Source of the DNA: Flavobacterium cellulosilyticum
GTDB lineage: Bacteria; Bacteroidota; Bacteroidia; Flavobacteriales; Flavobacteriaceae
Direction: 5' to 3'
Assembly (NCBI RefSeq): GCF_004349355.1
Contig: NZ_SMFK01000001.1
Location: 62,001 to 126,000, forward strand
DNA length: 64,000 bases
Position 1 is the first letter of the stretch. The number at the start of each line of letters is the position of its first letter. The notes below the pieces were generated by a model. The model did no database searches. It saw only the letters and a program-made list of their open reading frames with translations, and was not told the origin of the DNA. The translations under genes and the position numbers were made by a program. This document shows positions 1 to 9,043 of this stretch, in pieces.

Positions 1-497
1 TTACTTGCAGGAACGACAGCGGTTGCTTTGAAACAATTATAACCACCAATCAATCTTGTTTCTCCTTCTAACTTCCACTTCAAATTAGGCAAAGAATCTT
101 TAATAAGAAACTCTTTGCTCATGAATTCTTTATCTACAATGTAGGTTTTGGTTTTTACATCTTTATAAAAAGTCCCTCCAGCACCTGTCATTGAAGCCAT
201 CATGCGCATACCTCCCTGACCTTGTCCCTGCGTTGGTGCGTCTAATTTCTCCTCTTCCTTATAAATAGAAGCTGATTTGTCAAAATTAAGAATGAATCTT
301 TTTTCGAACATTGATTTCATTCTTTCCTCCATGTTTTTTTGCATATCAGGACTGATATTTTTATTTTCTGAAATACGAGCTTTAAAATCAGCCGTACTGG
401 TTTTAGACTCATACACAGCCATTCCTTGAAATTCTTGAGCCAGAATCCCCAAATGGCTTGCAAGCATAAATACTAGGGTAAAAATAATTTTTGACAT
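1..497 (-). CDS. GLPGLI family protein, 3' part cut by window edge
   Basis: The reading frame starts at the ATG read down from 497 and is still open at base 1, so only the N-terminal 165 residues are visible. They begin MSKIIFTLVFML and continue with a signal peptide ending near ILAQ. A Met/Gly/Gln-rich loop lies near residue 90. The visible end contains LIGGYNCFKA, close to the I-x-GY-x-C-x-KA core of the GLPGLI family. This family consists of exported Bacteroidota proteins of unknown function, often near TonB-dependent receptors. The gene is transcribed divergently from the secreted hypothetical at 809. Family assignment is from recognised motifs; the role is unknown. Confidence 0.85.
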   Translation of the reverse strand, partial: MSKIIFTLVFMLASHLGILAQEFQGMAVYESKTSTADFKARISENKNISPDMQKNMEERMKSMFEKRFILNFDKSASIYKEEEKLDAPTQGQGQGGMRMMASMTGAGGTFYKDVKTKTYIVDKEFMSKEFLIKDSLPNLKWKLEGETRLIGGYNCFKATAVVPAS

Positions 498-808
498 ACG
501 TTTTAATTTAAATGTTGTTTGCTGGAAATAAGTCTGCCTTGAAGCGTTTATGTTACACTAATTCATTTTAAATTTGATGTTAGACATTGCAATAAGTAAA
601 TGGTTTAAACTTAAATTATAAAATCCAAAAAGACTGTTTTTAACTTAGGAATAAAAGTATCTTTAATAATTTGAAATAAAAAACAGAATATACCAAACCC
701 TAAATTCAGAAGACAGGTTGAATCTAAAACCAGACGAACATGCTCTTGAATATGAAATTAAAAAACCCTCAGTTTTATTAATCCAAATTTTTGTACTTTA
801 GTGAGCTT
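498..808. other. Divergent intergenic region
   Basis: This AT-rich spacer of about 310 bases separates two divergently transcribed genes and must hold both promoters. I see no perfect TAnnTTTG element; the nearest matches are a TATCTTTA near 650 and a TACTTTAG near 795. No convincing small ORF, RNA gene or strong hairpin is visible. Confidence 0.5.
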
Positions 809-1600
809 ATGAAAAACCTCTATTTATTATTTTTTATTTTCCATTTTTCTTGTTTGATTGCACAAGATCAAAAAATTAAAGTTACTCCAGTTTCTACTCA
901 AAAAATAGATGCCAGTTTCTTAGTAGGGTTGGATGGATTAGAAAACAACTATTTCGTCAAAAACAATGTATTCTATAAGCAACATAAAACAGATATATGG
1001 GAATATAAGAACCTTTCTTTGGGTACTATTACAAAAATAGACATACAAAATCCACTAAAAATTGTTTTGTTCTATGAGAATTTCAACACGATCGTAACAC
1101 TCGATAATCAACTTAATGAAACCCAAAAAATAAATTTTTCTGAAAATGAAGTTCCAATATTAGTTAACGCTACAGGAATTGCATCTCAAAACAAATTATG
1201 GATTTACGATAGTTTATCACAACAAATTGGACTTTTTGATTACTTAAAAAATACTTTTCAAACAATAACACAACCCATTAAAGGGACTTTAAAACATTAT
1301 GAAAGCAATTTTAATTCTTTTCAGTGGATTGATGAAAATTTGAATTGGTATTCCTGCACAATATTTGGAAAAATCACTTTATTGGGAAAAGTTCCTGATT
1401 TTGATCAAATTCAAATGATTTCAAATTCCGATTTGATTTATAAAAAAAACAAATTTATTTATTATTTTACCCTAATCGGGAATAAAAAATACTTAATTGA
1501 TTTAGATAAAAAAACCTTTGACAATTTCTATTACAAAGACCAAATTTTGTCTATTTTTACCAACCAAGAAATTATAAATTATAAATTTACAACACCGTAA
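809..1600 (+). CDS. Secreted hypothetical protein
   Basis: I place the start at the ATG at 809 (MKNLYLLFFIF), because it gives a clean signal peptide with likely cleavage after LIAQ; an upstream TTG in frame is less plausible. The mature part is about 245 residues, rich in aromatic, Asn and Lys residues. Repeated strand-like segments such as LWIYDSLSQQIGLFDY suggest a beta-propeller or similar all-beta fold, which is inference from pattern only. The stop codon overlaps the ATG of the deoxynucleoside kinase gene by one base (TAATG), so the two are probably co-transcribed and translationally coupled. I do not recognise the family and assign no function. Confidence 0.7.
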   Translation: MKNLYLLFFIFHFSCLIAQDQKIKVTPVSTQKIDASFLVGLDGLENNYFVKNNVFYKQHKTDIWEYKNLSLGTITKIDIQNPLKIVLFYENFNTIVTLDNQLNETQKINFSENEVPILVNATGIASQNKLWIYDSLSQQIGLFDYLKNTFQTITQPIKGTLKHYESNFNSFQWIDENLNWYSCTIFGKITLLGKVPDFDQIQMISNSDLIYKKNKFIYYFTLIGNKKYLIDLDKKTFDNFYYKDQILSIFTNQEIINYKFTTP

Positions 1601-2214
1601 TGCATATAGCAATAGCAGGAAACATTGGAGCAGGAAAAACTACATTAACTCGTTTATTGGCGAAACATTTTAAATGGGAACCTCATTTTGAAGATGTGGT
1701 CGATAATCCATATTTGGATGATTTCTATCACCAAATGGAACGTTGGTCGTTTAATTTGCAAATTTATTTCCTAAATAGTCGTTTTCGTCAAGTAATCCAT
1801 ATCCGTGAAAGTGGCAAAAAAATAATTCAAGACAGAACCATTTATGAAGACGCTCATATTTTTGCGCCAAATTTGCATGCAATGGGCTTAATGACCAACC
1901 GTGATTTTCAAAACTATTCTTCGTTATTTGAACTAATGGAATCGACAGTTAAACCACCTGATATGTTGATTTATCTTAGAAGTTCTATTCCTAATTTAGT
2001 GGGCCAAATTCACAAACGTGGTCGTGAATATGAAAATACAATTTCAATTGAATACCTCAACAGATTGAATGAGCGTTACGAGGCTTGGATTCAAACTTAT
2101 ACAAAAGGAAAACTACTAATTATCGATGTCGACAAGATCAATTTTGTCGACAACCCTGAAGATTTAGGAATGATAATCAATAAAATTGATGCCGAATTGA
2201 ACGGATTGTTTTAG
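1600..2214 (+). CDS. Deoxynucleoside kinase
   Basis: The 204-residue protein belongs to the deoxynucleoside kinase (dNK/dGK/dAK) family of P-loop kinases, which phosphorylate salvaged deoxynucleosides with a nucleoside triphosphate. The Walker A loop GNIGAGKTTL is at residues 7-16. The family segment DRTIYEDAHIFA is near residue 78 and supplies substrate-binding Arg and Glu-type residues, and the lid region contains KRGREYE near residue 139. Length is normal for the bacterial family. Substrate preference cannot be read from the sequence. It overlaps the preceding secreted protein gene by one base, and a bidirectional terminator follows at about 2298. Confidence 0.93.
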   Translation: MHIAIAGNIGAGKTTLTRLLAKHFKWEPHFEDVVDNPYLDDFYHQMERWSFNLQIYFLNSRFRQVIHIRESGKKIIQDRTIYEDAHIFAPNLHAMGLMTNRDFQNYSSLFELMESTVKPPDMLIYLRSSIPNLVGQIHKRGREYENTISIEYLNRLNERYEAWIQTYTKGKLLIIDVDKINFVDNPEDLGMIINKIDAELNGLF

Positions 2215-2297
2215 TCCTCTCCCCAGACCTTTATTAAGCAAAGGCAGGCAAAAATGTATTCTAAATTCTCTTTCTGCCTCTTTATAGTATTAAAACA

Positions 2298-2330
2298 AAA
2301 TGCCTCGCAAATCGCGAGGCATTTCTGTTT
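2298..2330. terminator. Bidirectional intrinsic terminator
   Basis: An 11-bp perfect stem (2298-2308 with 2314-2324) encloses a 5-base loop and is flanked by A-rich and T-rich tracts. It lies between the convergent deoxynucleoside kinase and hppA genes and can serve both. Confidence 0.85.
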
Positions 2331-2348
2331 AATCTAAAAGATGATCTA

Positions 2349-4925
2349 TTATTTCAAAGCATCAACTTTGGCTTTTACTTCAGATAAAGAACCTTGAAAA
2401 ACCTGAATATTTTCTTTTCCATTTTCAGAAGAAGTTACAATCGCCTTTGCTTTTCCATCAGTGTTGATGATTTCAACTTTAACCTTTTTTTCGTCTGAAA
2501 CTTTAGTAGCACAACATGCTTTATCTCCAGCTACCGCTATAAATTTTCCATTAGCATCATAATGCGACAGGCACATTTCTTTTTGCTCTGGAGTACATCC
2601 TCTTTCATCACACATTGCGGCACATTCTTCTTTGGTCATCGTGGCGCATTTTAACATGTCACATTTACCCATTGACATAGCATTATTACCCATAGAATAA
2701 TTCGAATGCATCATCTCCATTTTATTATGATTATGACTGTCAGAAGCACTTCCATTTCCTAAAATTGGAGCAATTACCAACCCAATTAAACAAGTCAATT
2801 TAATCAATATATTCATGGATGGTCCTGAAGTATCTTTGAAAGGATCTCCAACAGTATCACCAGTTACAGCTGCTTTATGCGCATCAGAACCTTTGTATGT
2901 CATTTCGCCATTAATCAAAACTCCTGCTTCAAAAGATTTTTTGGCATTATCCCAAGCACCACCGGCATTATTTTGAAATATAGCCCAAAGCACACCAGAA
3001 ACAGTAACTCCAGCCATGTAGCCACCCAACATTTCGGCAATTAATTGGTTATTGTCTCCATAAACTATCTTTCCTAAAAGCACAATCGCAATTGGGAAAC
3101 CTATTGTCAAAACTCCTGGCAACATCATTTCGCGCAAAGCTGCTTTGGTAGAGATATCGACACATTTTGCATATTCCGGTTTTCCAGTACCTTCCATAAT
3201 TCCAGGAATTTCTTTGAACTGACGACGCACTTCATACACCATATCCATGGCAGCTTTTCCAACAGAATTCATTGCTAAAGCAGAGAAAACTACAGGAATC
3301 ATTCCACCTACGAATAACATTGCTAAAACTGGCGCTTTGAAAATATTGATACCGTCGATTCCAGTAAATGTAACGTAAGCAGCAAATAAAGCTAATGAAG
3401 TTAATGCCGCCGAAGCGATTGCAAAACCTTTTCCAGTTGCAGCAGTTGTATTACCAACTGAATCCAAAATATCTGTACGAGTTCGTACTTCTTTTGGTAA
3501 CTCACTCATTTCAGCAATTCCACCAGCATTGTCAGATATTGGTCCGAAAGCATCAATTGCCAATTGCATAGCTGTGGTAGCCATCATTGCAGAAGCGGCA
3601 AGTGCCACGCCGTAGAAACCAGCAAAAGCATATGAAGTCCAAATTGCAGCAGCAAATAATAATACAGTTGGAAAAGTAGAAATCATTCCTGTTGCTAAAC
3701 CGGCAATCACGTTAGTTCCTGCACCAGTTGATGATTTTTGTACGATTGCCATAACTGGTTTAGTGCCCAAACCTGTGTAATATTCTGTAACAGATGAGAT
3801 AACTGCCCCAACCACTAATCCTACGATAGTTGCATAAAAAACTCTCATTGAAGAAATTTCTTGTAAGCCTTCACCAAAGAAATTCATCTTCATAGTTTCA
3901 GGCAACATATATTGAACTAAGAAGAAACAAGCTATTGCAGTCAATCCGATAGAAACCCAGTTTCCAACATTTAAGGCTCCTTGTACTTGTTTTTCTTTGG
4001 CATCATTACTCGTTATTTTAACTAACATGGTCCCAATAATGGAGAATAATATTCCAAAACCTGCAATTGCCATTGGCAATAAAATAGGTCCAATTCCACC
4101 AAAAGCATCTTGAATATTTCCACCCATGTCTTTAATTACATAGTTGCCAAGAACCATTGCCGCAAGAACCGTTGCAACGTATGAACCAAATAAATCGGCA
4201 CCCATTCCGGCTACGTCACCAACATTATCCCCAACATTATCTGCAATAGTTGCAGGATTTCTTGGGTCATCTTCAGGTATTCCTGCTTCTACTTTACCTA
4301 CTAAATCTGCACCAACATCGGCAGCTTTAGTATAAATTCCACCGCCAACACGGGCGAACAAAGCAATAGATTCAGCACCAAGGGAGAAACCAGCTAATGT
4401 TTCTAAAACGATTGTCATATCTTCAGTAGAAGTCCAAACACCATTCATAAAAACATTAAAAAATATAATAAAGAAAGTTGTTAATCCTAAAACTGCCAAA
4501 CCTGCAACACCCAATCCCATTACTGTTCCTCCACCAAAAGAAACCTTTAAGGCTTGTGGTAAACTAGTACGAGCGGCTTGAGTTGTTCTAACATTTGTTT
4601 TGGTTGCAATTTTCATTCCCATATTTCCAGCCAAAGCAGAGAAAAAGGCTCCAAAAACAAAAGCAACTACAATTAATAAATGAGTTGAAGTTCCTGGTAT
4701 AAAAGTAATACCAGCTAATACAATACTTGCAAGAACTACAAATACTGCCAATAATTTATATTCTGCTTTTAGAAAAGCCAATGCTCCTTCGTAAATATGC
4801 TCTGAAATCTCTTTCATTTTACCATCTCCGGCATCTTGTTTCAAAACCCAAGCTCTTTTATAAAACATAAAAGCTAATCCAATGAGCGCCATAACGATTG
4901 GCACATAAATCATTAATGTATTCAT
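2349..4925 (-). CDS. hppA: Membrane-bound ion-pumping pyrophosphatase with Cys-rich C-terminal tail
   Basis: This is an integral membrane pyrophosphatase that couples PPi hydrolysis to ion export across the inner membrane. Core motifs are present: [14 protein letters not shown] (202-215), [20 protein letters not shown] (218-237) and [10 protein letters not shown] (464-473). NTTAATGKG near 492 has Ala where K+-independent enzymes carry Lys, so K+-dependence is expected. The GFSLGAES segment (179-186) carries a membrane Glu of the type that influences H+ versus Na+ specificity, but I cannot decide the ion. The family core ends near residue 723. A further ~135 residues form an unusual hydrophilic tail rich in His and Met, with eight Cys (755-805). 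The ppa gene lies just upstream. Confidence 0.96.
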   Translation of the reverse strand: MNTLMIYVPIVMALIGLAFMFYKRAWVLKQDAGDGKMKEISEHIYEGALAFLKAEYKLLAVFVVLASIVLAGITFIPGTSTHLLIVVAFVFGAFFSALAGNMGMKIATKTNVRTTQAARTSLPQALKVSFGGGTVMGLGVAGLAVLGLTTFFIIFFNVFMNGVWTSTEDMTIVLETLAGFSLGAESIALFARVGGGIYTKAADVGADLVGKVEAGIPEDDPRNPATIADNVGDNVGDVAGMGADLFGSYVATVLAAMVLGNYVIKDMGGNIQDAFGGIGPILLPMAIAGFGILFSIIGTMLVKITSNDAKEKQVQGALNVGNWVSIGLTAIACFFLVQYMLPETMKMNFFGEGLQEISSMRVFYATIVGLVVGAVISSVTEYYTGLGTKPVMAIVQKSSTGAGTNVIAGLATGMISTFPTVLLFAAAIWTSYAFAGFYGVALAASAMMATTAMQLAIDAFGPISDNAGGIAEMSELPKEVRTRTDILDSVGNTTAATGKGFAIASAALTSLALFAAYVTFTGIDGINIFKAPVLAMLFVGGMIPVVFSALAMNSVGKAAMDMVYEVRRQFKEIPGIMEGTGKPEYAKCVDISTKAALREMMLPGVLTIGFPIAIVLLGKIVYGDNNQLIAEMLGGYMAGVTVSGVLWAIFQNNAGGAWDNAKKSFEAGVLINGEMTYKGSDAHKAAVTGDTVGDPFKDTSGPSMNILIKLTCLIGLVIAPILGNGSASDSHNHNKMEMMHSNYSMGNNAMSMGKCDMLKCATMTKEECAAMCDERGCTPEQKEMCLSHYDANGKFIAVAGDKACCATKVSDEKKVKVEIINTDGKAKAIVTSSENGKENIQVFQGSLSEVKAKVDALK

Positions 4926-4975
4926 AAATATTTGTTTTTTTGTTTTTTGTATGAAAAATTAGTAATGTACTATTG

Positions 4976-5006
4976 CAAACGTACTATATTGAAACTAAAA
5001 AAGCAA
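4976..5006 (-). promoter_or_regulatory. Promoter of hppA
   Basis: Reading the minus strand, a TTG (5006-5004) is followed after 20 bases by TACGTTTG (4983-4976), matching the Bacteroidota -33/-7 pattern. The -33 part lies inside the 3' arm of the ppa terminator. Confidence 0.6.
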
Positions 5007-5032
5007 TATCCAAATACATGAATATTGCTTTA
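4993..5032 (-). terminator. Intrinsic terminator after ppa
   Basis: A 10-bp perfect inverted repeat (5000-5009 with 5022-5031, 12-base loop) is followed on the minus strand by a T-rich run. It sits directly downstream of ppa. Confidence 0.7.
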
Positions 5033-5058
5033 TATGAAAAAATAATCAAAGTATTTTA

Positions 5059-5586
5059 TTAAATACTAAATAATCCTTCTGGTTTATTTGGAATCTGATT
5101 AAATCGTTCGGTACACTCTTCAATAATGTCTAATGCTTCACTTAGATCACCCCAACCTCCTACATCAACAACTTTCTGTTCAAGATCTTTGTAAACTTGA
5201 AAGAAATGTTCAATTTCTTTCAGTAAATGAGGGTTAATATCTGATAAATCATTTAAAGAGTTCCAAATAGGATCGGAAACTGGAACACATATAATCTTTT
5301 CGTCTGGTCCTTTATCATCCGCCATGTGGAAAACTCCAATTGGTTTTACTTCCATAACACAACCAGGAAAAGTATGCTCGTTAATTAAAACTAATACATC
5401 TAATGGATCACCATCTAGCGCTAAAGTTTCTGGCATAAAACCATAATCAGCAGGATACATCATTGACGAGAACAACATTCTGTCGAAACGTATTCTTTTT
5501 AATTCGAAATCATATTCATATTTATTTCTACTTCCTCTTGGAATTTCGATTAAAACATCGAAAGTTTTTATTTTATCTGCAGCCAT
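5059..5586 (-). CDS. ppa: Soluble inorganic pyrophosphatase
   Basis: This is a 175-residue cytoplasmic family I pyrophosphatase that hydrolyses PPi to two phosphates and so pulls biosynthetic reactions forward. The metal-binding signature DGDPLDV is present near residue 58, preceded by YPADYGFMPETLALDG as in the family. The length matches the bacterial hexameric form. The start MAADKIKTFDV aligns with usual N-termini. It is followed by its own terminator and then by hppA, so the cell encodes a heat-releasing and an energy-conserving PPi hydrolase side by side. Confidence 0.96.
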   Translation of the reverse strand: MAADKIKTFDVLIEIPRGSRNKYEYDFELKRIRFDRMLFSSMMYPADYGFMPETLALDGDPLDVLVLINEHTFPGCVMEVKPIGVFHMADDKGPDEKIICVPVSDPIWNSLNDLSDINPHLLKEIEHFFQVYKDLEQKVVDVGGWGDLSEALDIIEECTERFNQIPNKPEGLFSI

Positions 5587-5688
5587 CTTTTTATTTTCTA
5601 TATTTTGTGCACAAAATTAAATAAACTTTTGGTTAACTCAATGAAAATCTATATATATCGTCTATTACGTTTGCGTAATTAATAATTA

Positions 5689-6291
5689 TTAGTAAACAAC
5701 TATTCTATTTCTTTTACTTAAATAATAGTGCCATAATAAAAATGTTGCCATAGAACGATATGGACTCCATTTTGCAGTATAGAATTCCATTGCTGACTTA
5801 TCCTCTATATGAAGTAGTTCTTTTAAAGTATTAATTACTGCAATATCTCCAAGTGGAAGTATATCTGGCGCTTGAAGTGAAAACATTAAATAGATATCAA
5901 TAGTCCAATGGCCTATTCCCTTGATTTTTATTAATTCTTCACGAACTTGGTCTGCTTTTTTAGTAGCAAGACTTTCTAAGTCAATATGATTGTTGATTAT
6001 CGAATGGGACAATGCTTTAATGTATGCCGTTTTTTGTCGGCTTACGCCACTATTTCTATACTCTTCATCTGCAGCACGGAGTAATATTTCGGGTTTAAAA
6101 TTGATTTGTTTGTTTTTAAGTTTCAGAAAGGTGGCTTTAGCCGAATCAATGGATACTTGCTGCTCAAGTATCAAAAGCACTAAGGTTTCAAATCCTTGTG
6201 GTCGAACAGGAATTACGGGTGTTCCATATTTCTCAATAATTAGCTTAAAAATAGGCTCATTTTCTGAAAGATATTGGATGGCTTGTTGCAT
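5689..6291 (-). CDS. DNA-3-methyladenine glycosylase II family (HhH-GPD)
   Basis: This 200-residue protein resembles AlkA-type base-excision glycosylases that remove alkylated purines. The helix-hairpin-helix segment IKGIGHWTIDIYL is followed by LPLGDIAV, whose Asp is the expected catalytic residue of the HhH-GPD superfamily. I place the start at MQQAIQYL (ATG read from 6291). The frame is open further upstream to 6462, but that extension would overlap the 3' end of the DUF5686 gene and looks non-coding. It lacks an N-terminal AlkA_N domain, as is common for short bacterial forms. Substrate range is unknown. Confidence 0.85.
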   Translation of the reverse strand: MQQAIQYLSENEPIFKLIIEKYGTPVIPVRPQGFETLVLLILEQQVSIDSAKATFLKLKNKQINFKPEILLRAADEEYRNSGVSRQKTAYIKALSHSIINNHIDLESLATKKADQVREELIKIKGIGHWTIDIYLMFSLQAPDILPLGDIAVINTLKELLHIEDKSAMEFYTAKWSPYRSMATFLLWHYYLSKRNRIVVY

Positions 6292-6445
6292 AATGGTTGT
6301 TTTAGCCCAGATGGAAATGGAAAGCCTTTTGAAGAAAACGGCTAATTTTTGTTGAAAAATAAAAGCGACCAAAGGAAGCTCTTTATTTTTTAGTACAAAA
6401 ATAGCCGTTTTCGAAAAAGCTTGTAATGAACAGCTGGATTGGCTT

Positions 6446-8932
6446 CTAAAAATAAAATCCAAAAGAACCCTTTACAGCAAATTTTGTTGCGTCGGGCACA
6501 TTGAGATAATTGCCTCTCCAAGAAAAATCGATACGAAATACCTTGAAAATATTCCCAATTCCTGCGCTGTATTCATAATATATTTTTTCTGGCGAATGAT
6601 ATGTTAATCCTGAAGCGTTTATCATTCTATTGTTACTGGACACAGTACCATAAACTGCTTTTGCCCCAAAGTTTTCTCGCCAATTTAGTTTTCGCATAAA
6701 TGGAATTCTCGCAAATAATCGCCCTTGCAAACTGTGATCCCACTTAAAGGTCACATATTGATCCGTTACAAATTCATAATATTTCAGATTACTAAAAGTG
6801 TTTGCTATGTCAAAAAAAGATTGATTACCGGGTACAACACTCATTAATCCTAAGGGAATATTTCCGAAAGTTTTTCCGGCTTCCAGAATTACATTAGTAC
6901 GCCCTAGTGGCCCAATAATAATAGGTTGCTTGAAATACATTTGTATTTTTTGATACTCAAAATCACTATTTAGCAAACCTTTAAATCCTTGACTATAGCT
7001 TAAAAACATACGAGTAAATGGACTATCGACATTGGCTCTTTCAACAGAATAACCGATAGTTTTTCGATTTGGAGTATAATCTACCATTATGTTGGCCTCC
7101 GATTGTTTTACTTGGCTTTTTATGATTGTTCGCGATAAATCGGTGTAATAATCCAAACTAAATGTTGGAGATGCGCTCAATAATGTCCGATATGAAATCC
7201 CCCCTCCTATAGTCAGGTTTTTGACTGGTTCAAATTCTATTTCGAAATTAGACAAATTAACATTGGTTAATTTATCGTTACTACCAAAAGTCAGTATTCC
7301 CGAGGACGCATAATCACGACCTATAATATCATTTGTTGTGGTGAGTGAAGCTCCAATTTGCTCAATATCCCTTCGATTTCCTCCTGAAATTATGACTCTC
7401 TTCTTCTTATCAATCATCCATTTTCCTGTAATCCCGTATTTGAACTTATCGTCATTAAACCCGTAGGCAGTATACGCTTGCAATCGCCATGTGTCGTTGG
7501 GTCCAAAATAAGTTCTTATCCCTGCTCGCAATCGCACTCCTTCGACTACATTTTTCCCAATTACTGAATAAATAGAACCATAATCTAAATTGCCATAGTT
7601 GAGATATCCGCTATCCAATATTTGAATTAAACTATAAATTTGTTTGAACTTATTGACCGTTTGGAGTGTATCGAGCATTTTATAAATGCCTTTTTCGTCT
7701 TTGGATAAGGTTTCGAATCGGTTTTTTTTCCAATATTCATCGTCTTTATTATAGACTTCTTGATCATAACGATTCACTGCCTCTTTATAGAATGAAATTG
7801 GTTTTTCTTCATTAAATTTATGATCCTTATAAAATGTCGTTCTTTTACCATAAACTCCTTTTGATTTATCTTTTTTGCTTAAAGCAAAATCGGTCATCAT
7901 ATAATCTTTAGTCAAAAGAAAAACGGAGTCATTCATAACTTCAAACTCCTGTTCAACATAGATGTCTTTTACCCAGTTAATATTAGCGCTTTTAGACGCT
8001 GCCATATTGATGTTTTTTATAGCAAAAGTGGTGTCGTTTACCCAAAAATCTCCTTTAAATGTCAATTCATTTTTACGTCTCGGATAAAATAAAATGTTAT
8101 AACACCATTTATCATCTACAAATGCGCTGTCTCTTAAAATATAATTATAAACATCAATTCCTGTTGTGGAAATAGGACTAGTAAAACTTTTGTCAAAAAA
8201 AGTCAAGTGATTGTCATAAATATTATATTCTGTATATAAATCTTTTACAAATGACAATATTTGTTGATTCCCGTTAAATCCAGAAGCCTTACTCGCTTTA
8301 ACTTTATCAATTACTTTCTTAGATTTATTATCACCATATACTTCTGATAACGATTCATTAATGAAAATAGGCAAATAGGTTTTTCCTGTAATTTTCGAAG
8401 TATCTATTTGTTTGAATATAAATTCCATTCCCTTGAAAATCTGTTTTTTCATAAAGGCACTATCAATAGAATTCATATCAAATTCTATTTTTTCATACTT
8501 TTCCATTTGATATTGGTCAAATAAATACAGGCCATTTTTACGTTTTCTTTTCCATATTTTTCGAAGTATTTCAAGTGCAGGATTGTCTTTTTTGGATGTT
8601 TTACCTGCAAAAACTACAACTTCATTCAAGCTTATAACTTCACTTAATTGAATTGAAAGATTATAATTAACAGCTTTCTCTAATGCAACCTCCTTCGTTG
8701 TATAACCTACCGATGAAATTTCAAGAACTTTATATGTTTTTGAAGATTCTAAATAAAAACGTCCTTCCTCATTAGAAAGTATTCCTTCATTAGAATTTTT
8801 GAATGCCACATTCACGAATGGAATTGGTTTATTCGTTTTGTCTACGACAATTCCGCTAACTTTAGTTTGAGCAAAAATAGAGTTAGTTAGTACAATTAAA
8901 AAAACTAGATTCAGTATTATATTCTTTTTCAT
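6446..8932 (-). CDS. DUF5686 family outer-membrane protein with carboxypeptidase-regulatory-like domain
   Basis: An 828-residue exported protein beginning MKKNIILNLVF with a signal peptide ending SIFAQ. Residues ~22-110 form a CarboxypepD_reg-like domain (KVSGIVVDKTNKPIPFVNV), the plug-associated module common in Bacteroidota outer-membrane proteins. The remainder fits the DUF5686 family: a middle globular region and a C-terminal half of alternating strands ending in the aromatic FGFYF, typical of an outer-membrane beta-barrel. The function of DUF5686 is not known to me. The reading frame continues upstream through the pdhB terminator (alternative ATG at 8953). I prefer 8932 because the signal peptide is then normal. 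Confidence 0.85.
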   Translation of the reverse strand: MKKNIILNLVFLIVLTNSIFAQTKVSGIVVDKTNKPIPFVNVAFKNSNEGILSNEEGRFYLESSKTYKVLEISSVGYTTKEVALEKAVNYNLSIQLSEVISLNEVVVFAGKTSKKDNPALEILRKIWKRKRKNGLYLFDQYQMEKYEKIEFDMNSIDSAFMKKQIFKGMEFIFKQIDTSKITGKTYLPIFINESLSEVYGDNKSKKVIDKVKASKASGFNGNQQILSFVKDLYTEYNIYDNHLTFFDKSFTSPISTTGIDVYNYILRDSAFVDDKWCYNILFYPRRKNELTFKGDFWVNDTTFAIKNINMAASKSANINWVKDIYVEQEFEVMNDSVFLLTKDYMMTDFALSKKDKSKGVYGKRTTFYKDHKFNEEKPISFYKEAVNRYDQEVYNKDDEYWKKNRFETLSKDEKGIYKMLDTLQTVNKFKQIYSLIQILDSGYLNYGNLDYGSIYSVIGKNVVEGVRLRAGIRTYFGPNDTWRLQAYTAYGFNDDKFKYGITGKWMIDKKKRVIISGGNRRDIEQIGASLTTTNDIIGRDYASSGILTFGSNDKLTNVNLSNFEIEFEPVKNLTIGGGISYRTLLSASPTFSLDYYTDLSRTIIKSQVKQSEANIMVDYTPNRKTIGYSVERANVDSPFTRMFLSYSQGFKGLLNSDFEYQKIQMYFKQPIIIGPLGRTNVILEAGKTFGNIPLGLMSVVPGNQSFFDIANTFSNLKYYEFVTDQYVTFKWDHSLQGRLFARIPFMRKLNWRENFGAKAVYGTVSSNNRMINASGLTYHSPEKIYYEYSAGIGNIFKVFRIDFSWRGNYLNVPDATKFAVKGSFGFYF

Positions 8933-8977
8933 AGTCAAAAAAAAAAACTTCATCAAATTAGAGCTCTGATGAAGTTT
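8933..8977 (-). terminator. Intrinsic terminator after pdhB
   Basis: An 11-bp perfect stem (8945-8955 with 8967-8977) is followed on the minus strand by a long T run. It lies between pdhB and the DUF5686 gene and ends only a few bases before the latter's preferred ATG, so that gene either starts from a promoter inside this stretch or depends on readthrough. Confidence 0.75.
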
Positions 8978-9043
8978 CAAATATAGTTATTTCAAAAATG
9001 TCTCGATTGAATTTTGAATTTTCAATCGTTAAATTTTATATAA

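Noticed and set aside
2229..2250. Short inverted repeat CCTTT...AAAGG after the deoxynucleoside kinase gene
   Set aside because: Only five bp, no T run; the strong hairpin at 2298 is the better terminator.
4144..4335. Open frame on the plus strand within hppA
   Set aside because: It lies fully antisense to a strongly conserved gene and shows no signal peptide, domain or promoter; it reflects codon bias of the real gene.
6292..6462. N-terminal extension of the AlkA-like gene
   Set aside because: It would overlap the 3' end of the DUF5686 gene and the residues look like translated non-coding DNA; the internal ATG gives the family-like start.
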